Shown here: piece by piece, positions 1 to 4,762 of the stretch
Position numbering within the stretch: position 1 is the stretch's first letter
Layout of the letters: each line of letters opens with the position of its first letter
From: Chloroflexota bacterium
GTDB lineage: Bacteria > Chloroflexota > Dehalococcoidia > SM23-28-2 > RBG-16-64-32
NCBI GenBank assembly: GCA_022565075.1
Contig: JADFKG010000144.1
Location: 1 to 5,018, forward strand
Direction: 5' to 3'
Length of the DNA stretch: 5,018 bases
The notes under the pieces: generated by a model
The model's database searches: none
Seen by the model: the letters and a program-made list of their open reading frames with translations, nothing else
What the model was told of the DNA's origin: nothing
Translations under genes and position numbers: made by a program

Positions 1-128
1 ACCCGCGCCCGGACGATGTCTCGCGAATGGTGTCTGCACTCGGCGTCGACCTACCGATCGCGGAGGCGGCCCGTCCCGCCCTCATCGCAACGATTGAGGG
101 TCCGCGCGGAACGGTTGTCCTGACGTAA
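1..128 (+). CDS. C-terminal end of a probable VOC (glyoxalase-like) protein, 5' truncated
   Basis: The reading frame enters from the left edge, with the first full codon at position 3, and ends at TAA 126-128, giving 41 residues. The visible tail has a segment PRPDDVSRMVSALGVDLPI, then a short spacer, then a strand pair ending GPRGTVVLT. This 'helix, LG-hydrophobic, strand, PRG-hydrophobic' layout resembles the last beta-alpha-beta of glyoxalase-like VOC proteins, where the chain ends soon after a conserved PRG turn. That is pattern recognition on a short fragment. No metal ligand or catalytic residue can be assigned, because the main body lies outside the window. The next gene begins 29 bp downstream with its own promoter-like box, so the two are not obviously co-transcribed. 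The reading frame is well supported; the family name is tentative. Confidence 0.5.
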   Translation, partial: PRPDDVSRMVSALGVDLPIAEAARPALIATIEGPRGTVVLT

Positions 129-145
129 GATCGGCGGCGCCCCCG

Positions 146-151
146 TATACT
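146..151 (+). promoter_or_regulatory. -10 box (TATACT) of a leaderless-type promoter
   Basis: TATACT lies exactly 6 nt before the ATG of the metallophosphoesterase, so transcription would be expected to start at or next to the A of the start codon. No Shine-Dalgarno sequence precedes the ATG. The only -35 candidate is a weak CTGACG at 120-125 with an overlong 20-nt gap. It stands out as an AT-rich box in very GC-rich sequence, and the same arrangement recurs in front of two other genes here. Confidence 0.6.
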
Positions 152-157
152 GGCCGC

Positions 158-904
158 ATGCGCGTTCTCGTCCTCTCCGACGTCCACGCCAACCTCTCCG
201 CGCTCGAGGCCGTGCTTCGCGACGCTCGAACCGGTGGAGCGATCGACGCCGTCTGGAGCCTTGGCGACTGCGTTGGTTACGGGCCGCAGCCGGGCGATTG
301 CCTGTCGCGCCTGGGCGACGAGGGCGCCGCCTTCGTCGCGGGCAACCACGAGCGCGCGGCGACCGGCGCGATCAGCGTCGACGACTTCAACGCGGACGCC
401 CGCACGGCGGCTCTCTGGACGGCCGGCCGTCTCGAGACGGACGAGAAGGCGTTGCTCGACGCGATGCCCGAAACGCGTGTCGAGGCGGAGCACTTCTCCC
501 TCGTGCACGGGACTCTGCGCTGGCCGATCTGGGAGTACCTGTACTCGGCTGAGGCTGGCTTTGCGCACCTCGCGCTCCAGGAGACGCCGTTCGGTTTCTG
601 CGGCCACACGCACGTGCCGGCGATCGCGTCGCTCGATGTGGACGCGCCCGGAGGCTGCGACTTCCGTCGCCTGGCGGAGGGTGAGTCGGTCTTGCTCGAC
701 CCGGGGACGAAGGTCGTGATCAACCCCGGCAGCGTCGGCCAGCCACGCGACGGCGACCCGCGTGCCTCGTTCGCGATCTACGATTCGGAGACGCAGAGCG
801 TGACGCTGCACCGCGTGGAGTACGACATCGGAAGCACACAGAGGCTGATGGAGGAGGCCGACCTGCCGCGGTGGCTGATCGAGCGCCTGTCAGAGGGCAG
901 CTAG
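158..904 (+). CDS. Calcineurin-like metallophosphoesterase (YfcE/MJ0936-type)
   Basis: This 248-residue cytoplasmic protein has the complete dinuclear metallophosphoesterase motif set, in order: SDVHAN (D8, H10), LGDC (D37), GNHE (N63, H64), VHG (H117) and GHTH (H150, H152). These are the expected metal ligands and catalytic His for hydrolysing a phosphomonoester or phosphodiester. NPGSVGQPRDG at 189-199 is the typical late motif of the YfcE/MJ0936 (Metallophos_2) branch. No signal peptide or membrane segment is seen. The ATG is chosen because the first beta strand, MRVLVLSD, begins right at it, as is usual in this family, and because a TATACT box sits 6 nt upstream. The family is usually around 160-250 residues, so this is full length at the long end. 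The natural substrate cannot be read from sequence. The stop codon overlaps the stop of the convergent zincin gene. Confidence 0.93.
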   Translation: MRVLVLSDVHANLSALEAVLRDARTGGAIDAVWSLGDCVGYGPQPGDCLSRLGDEGAAFVAGNHERAATGAISVDDFNADARTAALWTAGRLETDEKALLDAMPETRVEAEHFSLVHGTLRWPIWEYLYSAEAGFAHLALQETPFGFCGHTHVPAIASLDVDAPGGCDFRRLAEGESVLLDPGTKVVINPGSVGQPRDGDPRASFAIYDSETQSVTLHRVEYDIGSTQRLMEEADLPRWLIERLSEGS

Positions 905-2028
905 CCCAGGTTCGATTCGAACCAGCGCCTGTACTCTGGCCAGTCCGGCAGCTCGGTGCCTTCAGGCGCGGCGTAGATCAACGCACCGATGGACGTCAAC
1001 GCTTCGATCGGGTTCGGCGCGAACGCCTCGAGGGTCTCGCCGGTCTCGCTCACGTAGCCCAGGTCGGCCCCGTCGTAACGGAACAGCGCGGCGATCTCGT
1101 CCCAGGAGCCGTGTACTGCCGCCTGGAGTTCCTCGTCGGAAACGATCTGCACCCAGCCGGTAGCGGCCATGAAGGCGCCCATCTCCTCCGTTAGCAGCGC
1201 TTGTCCGTAGCTCCCGGCGGGGGCGTCGCGCATCTGGTAGGCGTGCAGTAGCTCGTGGGCGATCGTCACCCGGTTGGCGCCAGTCTGCAGGACGATCTGG
1301 CTGGCAACGGTGTGGACGTTGCCATCCCAGTCCTGGGTGGCGTAGAAGTTGGCAGCGCCGTAGCCGTATGGCTGCCACCCGGCGAGGGTGCGCCCGGCTT
1401 CGTTCGAGAGCACGGTTAGCGAGCCGTGCGAATTGTCAGTCGCCAGCGAGACGACGTTGGAGGGCAGCGAAGCGAGCGCGCCGGCAAGCGCGCCCAGGTT
1501 CCGCATCTGCGCCGTTTCGTCGGCGCCCCAGTCCTGGCCGGCGACGACTACGCGCACCCCCCATTCCGACTCGATCTCCGTCAGCAACTCAAACGCGGCG
1601 GGCGAGAGAGCGGCGTCCGGCGCGGGTGTGTAGAGGTATGGCGTCGCTGACCAGGCGTCGCCGAGCGTGGGCGCCACGGACGCGGCCGGCACGAGAGTTG
1701 GCGTGGCAGGAACGGTGGCCGTGACCCCGGCGGTGGCTGTCGGTGTGGCGATGGACGTGGCCGCCTGGCTGGCGGTCGGAGCGGCGGCGGCCGGCGTGCC
1801 ATGGTCTGCTGCGGCGGCCGGTGTGGCGCGGTCCGCTGCGACCGTAGGTGCGCCGTAAATGTGCGTCGCCGGTCCCGAGTCCCTCGTCGTGTTGAAGGCG
1901 ATCGCTCCGGCGATGGCGCCGCTCAGCAGGGCGACGGTTGAGACCGCGGCCAGAAGGCCCCGTGATCGCGTCCACCCTCCCCGATGGCTCGTCAGATGGC
2001 CCCTCTGGCCGGTCCGGTCTCTGTACAG
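901..2028 (-). CDS. Membrane-anchored HExxH zincin-like protein with Ala/Pro/Thr-rich stalk; start uncertain (CTG proposed)
   Basis: With the proposed CTG start the product is 375 residues. Residues 1-24 are basic (eight Arg); 25-45 form one hydrophobic segment, LLAAVSTVALLSGAIAGAIA plus Phe, that fits a signal anchor; about 53-122 is a low-complexity Ala/Pro/Thr stalk; the rest is a soluble domain. That domain has HELLH (H258, E259, H262) followed 20 residues after the second His by Glu282 in TEEMGAF. This spacing equals that of thermolysin-like gluzincins, so a zinc peptidase acting outside the membrane is inferred. The segment before HELLH weakly recalls anthrax lethal-factor-like zincins; I do not recognise the exact family. 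The first GTG in frame, at 1692, lies beyond the anchor and stalk, yet the frame stays open to a stop at 2095-2097 with no ATG, GTG or TTG. CTG 2026-2028 has GGGAGG 8 nt upstream. The alternative is a 1-nt indel joining GTG 2044 to this frame. Domain call is good; start is weak. Confidence 0.72.
   Translation of the reverse strand: MYRDRTGQRGHLTSHRGGWTRSRGLLAAVSTVALLSGAIAGAIAFNTTRDSGPATHIYGAPTVAADRATPAAAADHGTPAAAAPTASQAATSIATPTATAGVTATVPATPTLVPAASVAPTLGDAWSATPYLYTPAPDAALSPAAFELLTEIESEWGVRVVVAGQDWGADETAQMRNLGALAGALASLPSNVVSLATDNSHGSLTVLSNEAGRTLAGWQPYGYGAANFYATQDWDGNVHTVASQIVLQTGANRVTIAHELLHAYQMRDAPAGSYGQALLTEEMGAFMAATGWVQIVSDEELQAAVHGSWDEIAALFRYDGADLGYVSETGETLEAFAPNPIEALTSIGALIYAAPEGTELPDWPEYRRWFESNLG
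1784..1837 (-). repeat. Two tandem 27-bp repeats in the zincin stalk
   Basis: Units 1784-1810 and 1811-1837 match at 22 of 27 bases. On the minus strand they encode the 9-residue units ADRATPAAA and ADHGTPAAA, in phase with the zincin reading frame. This supports the frame being translated here, upstream of GTG 1692, and suggests that the stalk grew by in-frame duplication. Confidence 0.7.
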
Positions 2029-2035
2029 TCCTGGT

Positions 2036-2042
2036 CCCTCCC
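2036..2042 (-). promoter_or_regulatory. Shine-Dalgarno sequence (GGGAGGG) supporting a CTG start for the zincin gene
   Basis: Read on the minus strand, GGGAGGG is followed by ACCAGGA and then CTG at 2028-2026. Counting from the GGAGG core, the spacing is 8 nt, close to ideal. It is the best initiation signal in the open frame above the membrane anchor, but CTG starts are rare, so this stays tentative. Confidence 0.4.
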
Positions 2043-2044
2043 AC

Positions 2045-2061
2045 CCTGGGCTCGCCCCAGG
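2045..2061. other. Hairpin: 6-bp stem, 5-nt loop
   Basis: CCTGGG (2045-2050), loop CTCGC, CCCAGG (2056-2061) form a perfect inverted repeat. It lies just upstream of the proposed zincin ribosome binding site on the minus strand and within the dehydrogenase upstream region on the plus strand. No U-tract follows on either strand, so it does not look like an intrinsic terminator. A leader structure or operator half is possible. Confidence 0.45.
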
Positions 2062-2067
2062 TGCGTC

Positions 2068-2083
2068 GGGGACGCTGGTCCCC
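2068..2083. other. Hairpin: 6-bp stem, tetraloop
   Basis: GGGGAC (2068-2073), loop GCTG, GTCCCC (2078-2083) form a perfect inverted repeat 6 bp from the neighbouring hairpin. The pair would fall in the 5' leader of the zincin transcript if its promoter lies further upstream. On the plus strand the second arm is followed by only TTG, which is not enough for a terminator. Confidence 0.5.
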
Positions 2084-2183
2084 TTGTCTGCAATTCAGGT
2101 TAAGGAACGGTTTAGGCCGGTTCAGTTAACGGCCGGTGAAGATTGGTCACGGCTTGGAGAATATGGCTGCGGCCGGAGTGGTT

Positions 2184-2189
2184 TATAAT
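2184..2189 (+). promoter_or_regulatory. Consensus -10 box (TATAAT), leaderless-type promoter
   Basis: A perfect TATAAT stands 9 nt before the ATG at 2199. With a usual 6-9 nt gap from -10 to the transcription start, the mRNA would begin at or within a few bases of the start codon. No convincing -35 hexamer is seen 16-18 bp upstream, and there is no ribosome binding site. The box also decides the start of the gene, because the earlier ATG at 2136 lies upstream of it. Confidence 0.7.
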
Positions 2190-2198
2190 CCGCCTCAC

Positions 2199-3269
2199 AT
2201 GACTGAATCCATCAACGTCACCATCGCCATGCCGCTCGACGAAGCTCTCGTGGAGCTGGCGCGCAACGTCTCCCCGCGAGTGTCACTAACGCACCTTTCG
2301 CGGGCGCAGCGGTTCGTCTATCGGGACGGCCGTGCGCTGTGGGGCGGCTATCGGGAGCCGCCGGCGCCCGAGGACGTGAGCGAGGAGGAAGCGCGTGAGT
2401 CGCTTTACGGCGTCCTCGGTTCGACGGAGGTTCTCTTATCCAATCAGGTGCTCCCGGACGACATCGTCGCCCGCGCGGGGGCCCTCAAGTGGCTCCAGCT
2501 CACCAGCGCCGGCGTCGACTCGCTCGTTGACCACGAGGTCGTGCGCGCGCCGGGCGTGATCGTAACAACGGCCAACGGCGTTCACGCGGCGACGATCAGC
2601 GAATACATCGTCGGCGCCATGATCAGCTTCGCCAAGAACTTCACGAAGTCGCTGCGCTCTCAGGACGAACGCGCCTGGCAACCCTACTGGCCCAAGGAGT
2701 TGGAGGACGCGACCGTTGGCATCATCGGCCTCGGCGCGATCGGCGGCCGCACGGCTGAGGTCTGCCGCGCGATGCGGATGCGCGTGCTGGCGATGCGCCG
2801 CTCGTGCGAACGGCGGATGAGCGGGGAGGAGGCGGGCCAAGCGGCGGTGGACGAGATGTTCCCTCCGGCCGACCTGCACGCGCTTCTGGCGGAGTCCGAC
2901 TACGTTGTGCTGGCGCTGCCGCTCACCGACGAATCCACTGGCCTCATCGGCGAGGCGGAGCTGGCGGCGATGAGGCCGAACGCCGTGATCGTCAACATCG
3001 CCCGCGGTCGCATAATCGACCAGGACGCGCTCGTTCGGGCGCTACGTGACGGAGGCATCGCCGGCGCCGCGCTCGATGTCACAACGCCTGAGCCGCTGCC
3101 GCCAGACCACGAGCTCTGGGGCCTCCCGAACGTGATGATCACGCCGCACATCAGCGGCGGCACGCCCCGCTACATGGAGCGCGCGATCGACCTCTTCTGC
3201 GACAACCTCCGCCGATACGCGGACGGGGAGGCGCTGCGCAACGTCGTCGACCCAGCGCGCGGCTACTAG
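2199..3269 (+). CDS. D-isomer-specific 2-hydroxyacid dehydrogenase
   Basis: This 356-residue cytoplasmic oxidoreductase would interconvert a 2-oxo acid and a D-2-hydroxy acid with NAD(P)H. The N-terminal substrate domain carries LTSAGVDSL (101-109), typical of the GhrA-like branch. The Rossmann motif GLGAIG is at 177-182. The catalytic triad is visible: Arg269 in NIARG, Glu298 in TTPEP, and His317 in PHISGG, with DxxTPEPLPPDHELW in the usual place. The second Rossmann strand ends VLAMRR (196-201) with no acidic residue, which suggests NADP(H) rather than NAD(H). A segment around 36-75 (YRDGRALWGG and an acidic stretch) makes it longer than the usual 310-340 residues. ATG 2199 is preferred to ATG 2136, since TATAAT lies just before 2199 and the extra 21 residues resemble no family N-terminus. 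The true substrate (glyoxylate, hydroxypyruvate, 2-oxobutyrate or another) cannot be told. It ends 7 bp from the convergent fusion gene. Confidence 0.92.
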   Translation: MTESINVTIAMPLDEALVELARNVSPRVSLTHLSRAQRFVYRDGRALWGGYREPPAPEDVSEEEARESLYGVLGSTEVLLSNQVLPDDIVARAGALKWLQLTSAGVDSLVDHEVVRAPGVIVTTANGVHAATISEYIVGAMISFAKNFTKSLRSQDERAWQPYWPKELEDATVGIIGLGAIGGRTAEVCRAMRMRVLAMRRSCERRMSGEEAGQAAVDEMFPPADLHALLAESDYVVLALPLTDESTGLIGEAELAAMRPNAVIVNIARGRIIDQDALVRALRDGGIAGAALDVTTPEPLPPDHELWGLPNVMITPHISGGTPRYMERAIDLFCDNLRRYADGEALRNVVDPARGY

Positions 3270-3276
3270 CGCGCCG

Positions 3277-4674
3277 CTACGCCTCTAGAAGCACGCGGCG
3301 CAAGTGGTCCAGAGGCACGTTGCCGCCGCTCACAATGATCGCCACGTTCTTGCCCGCCAGGCGCTCCTGGAGCTGAACGGCTGCCGCCGTCGCCGCCGCG
3401 CCCGCTTCTTCGGCGATGACGTGAGCGGCGCGGGCCAGCATCAGCATCGCGCTCCTGATCTCCCCCTCGCTCACGAGGATGAAGTCGTCCAGGTGGTCGA
3501 TCATCGTTCGCACAGCGGGATGGTAGGCGGCGCCGGTCGCCAGGCCCTCGGCGGCCGTGTCGATGCCGGCCTGGCGCAGCGTGTGCGACTTCCACGACTC
3601 GTAGACCGCTGGCGCGCCGGCTGCCTGCACGCCGATCACCTCGACGCTGGGCCGCAGCTCCTTGGCGACGATGATGTTCGCCAGCGCGCCGCTGCCGCCG
3701 CCGATCGGCACGAGGATGACGTCTACATCCGGAAGGTCCTCGATGATCTCGATGCTCATGGTGGCGACGCCGGTTATGAGCCGTGGCGCGTTTGAATGGT
3801 GGATGTACTGCACGCCTTCGCTGGCAGCGTGCTCTTCGGCCCATTCGCGCGCTTCCTCGAAGTTGGCGCCGTGGAAGAGGACCTGGGCGCCCAAGGCGCG
3901 CATCGACTCCACTTTCATCGGGTTCGCTTCTTCGGGCATGACGATAATGCACTTGATGCCGGCGAGCTTAGCGCCGTAGGCCAGCGACTGACCGTGGTTG
4001 CCTGTCGACGCGCCGATGATCCCCTGTGAGCGCTCTTCCTCCGTCATGCTCGCGGACAGGTAGACGCCGCCGCGCACCTTGAAAGCACCGATCGGCTGCA
4101 GGTTTTCGAGCTTGAGCCACGCTTCGAAGCCCAGCTCGCGTGACATCGCCGTGTTGCGGATGAGTGGCGTGCGCTGCAGGTGCGGCTCCAGCAGGTGCCT
4201 GGCGCGGTAGACGTCGGCGAGCGTCGGCAGCTGCTCGATGCGCCGGTCGTAGATCATGCCGACGGGATCCTCGCGCAGTTTGGCGGCGCGCACGCGCTCC
4301 AGCTTCTCGACCAGCTCCTGCGGCAAGATCTCAGTGCGCAGGAAGCCCAGCCGCTCGTAGTAGGCGGGAAGATCGGTGGTGATGTAGACTTCGTCCTGCG
4401 GGAAGCGGCGGATCAGCTCCCGCGTTATTTGTTCGCCCAGCCCACGCGAGCGCTCCTCCTCGATCACAGCGACGCTGCCGAGTTCGTGCGTCTTCTCGTA
4501 CGGCTTGATGCGGCCGAAGGCGATGATGCGCCCGTCGCGACGGAGCGTGATGAACTGCTCGGGCGTCAGTCGTTCGCTGTCGAGCCGAAAGCGTTCAATC
4601 GTCTGGGCGATGAAGGCCATGTCGGCGGCGGTCGCCGGCGTGAAGTCGAGGTTGGGTGCTGCTTCCGTAGTCAC
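3277..4674 (-). CDS. Fusion of a GNAT N-acetyltransferase and a PLP-dependent serine/threonine dehydratase-like enzyme
   Basis: One uninterrupted 465-residue frame holds two enzymes. Residues about 9-120 are a GNAT domain: strands around GRIIAFGRI, then LGSVAVIEEERSRGLGEQI (65-83) with the acetyl-CoA loop RSRGLG (75-80), and YYERLGF (105-111), the usual late GNAT motif. A charged linker (121-145) leads to a fold-type II PLP domain, about 146-465. There, GAFKVRG (196-202) carries the Schiff-base Lys199; ASTGNHGQS (222-230) is the substrate-carboxylate loop; GGGSGA (325-330) binds the phosphate; and SGGN (449-452) contacts the pyridine ring. No ACT domain follows, so it resembles catabolic rather than isoleucine-regulated threonine dehydratases. 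Expected chemistry is ammonia release from Thr or Ser; a related amino acid is possible. GTG 4674 is chosen because TACAAT lies 6 nt upstream. GTG 4743 would add 23 residues of no family character. An internal ATG at 4257 could start the dehydratase alone. Confidence 0.9.
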   Translation of the reverse strand: MTTEAAPNLDFTPATAADMAFIAQTIERFRLDSERLTPEQFITLRRDGRIIAFGRIKPYEKTHELGSVAVIEEERSRGLGEQITRELIRRFPQDEVYITTDLPAYYERLGFLRTEILPQELVEKLERVRAAKLREDPVGMIYDRRIEQLPTLADVYRARHLLEPHLQRTPLIRNTAMSRELGFEAWLKLENLQPIGAFKVRGGVYLSASMTEEERSQGIIGASTGNHGQSLAYGAKLAGIKCIIVMPEEANPMKVESMRALGAQVLFHGANFEEAREWAEEHAASEGVQYIHHSNAPRLITGVATMSIEIIEDLPDVDVILVPIGGGSGALANIIVAKELRPSVEVIGVQAAGAPAVYESWKSHTLRQAGIDTAAEGLATGAAYHPAVRTMIDHLDDFILVSEGEIRSAMLMLARAAHVIAEEAGAAATAAAVQLQERLAGKNVAIIVSGGNVPLDHLRRVLLEA

Positions 4675-4680
4675 GTTCCT

Positions 4681-4686
4681 ATTGTA
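4681..4686 (-). promoter_or_regulatory. -10 box (TACAAT) of a leaderless-type promoter for the fusion gene
   Basis: Read on the minus strand, TACAAT is followed by AGGAAC and then the GTG start at 4674, a 6-nt gap identical to that of the metallophosphoesterase gene. The AGGA within the spacer is only 2 nt from GTG, too close to act as a ribosome binding site. No -35 consensus is seen at 17 bp. The box fixes the start codon choice. Confidence 0.6.
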
Positions 4687-4715
4687 CGTGGGCTGGGCGT
4701 CTTGACTGCGGGTCT

Positions 4716-4721
4716 TACAAT
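4716..4721 (+). promoter_or_regulatory. -10 box (TACAAT) for the GYD-domain gene
   Basis: TACAAT on the plus strand would give a transcript starting near 4728 and a leader of about 35 nt that contains the AAAGGAGG ribosome binding site. It overlaps the 8-bp palindrome ACAATTGT (4717-4724) and faces away from the TACAAT of the minus-strand fusion gene, with 29 bp between the two boxes. TTGACT at 4702-4707 is only 8 bp away, too close to be its -35 element. Confidence 0.45.
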
Positions 4722-4748
4722 TGTGGCGCCGGAGAGCCGGCACTAGCC

Positions 4749-4757
4749 AAAGGAGGT
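4749..4757 (+). promoter_or_regulatory. Strong Shine-Dalgarno sequence (AAAGGAGGT)
   Basis: This near-perfect anti-16S match ends 5 nt before ATG 4763 and fixes the start of the GYD-domain gene. It contrasts with the other three genes having clear -10 boxes, none of which has a usable ribosome binding site. Confidence 0.85.
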
Positions 4758-4762
4758 CCCAG

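Noticed and set aside
1589..2044. Minus-strand open frame from GTG 2044 as an independent gene
   Set aside because: Arg/His-rich composition typical of a shadow frame. Only its first 20-30 codons matter, as a possible alternative N-terminus if an indel is present.
2098..2163. Minus-strand -10 candidates for the zincin gene (TAACCT at 2098-2103, TATTCT at 2158-2163)
   Set aside because: Each fits only TANNNT, no -35 element supports either, and there is no way to choose between them, so neither is listed as a promoter.
2136..2198. ATG 2136 as the start of the dehydrogenase
   Set aside because: The consensus TATAAT at 2184-2189 lies inside this extension, and the added 21 residues have no counterpart expected in the family.
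3266..3952. 228-residue open frame on the minus strand, overlapping the dehydratase domain in another frame
   Set aside because: Extremely Arg-rich with no recognisable motif, and wholly inside a frame that encodes clear PLP-enzyme motifs. It is a GC-rich shadow.
2199..4674. Dehydrogenase and dehydratase as a dedicated two-step pathway (amino acid to 2-oxo acid to D-2-hydroxy acid)
   Set aside because: Chemically possible, but the genes are convergent with separate promoters and the substrates are unknown. Adjacency alone does not support it.
4702..4721. TTGACT and TACAAT as a paired -35/-10 promoter
   Set aside because: The spacing is 8 bp, far below the 16-18 bp needed.
4675..4743. GTG at 4743 as the start of the GNAT-dehydratase gene
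   Set aside because: It would add 23 residues of no family character, has no ribosome binding site, and lies upstream of the TACAAT box and across the GYD promoter.
4180..4746. 188-residue plus-strand open frame antisense to the GNAT domain
   Set aside because: No family features and fully antisense to a well-supported domain. Such frames are expected opposite GC-rich genes.
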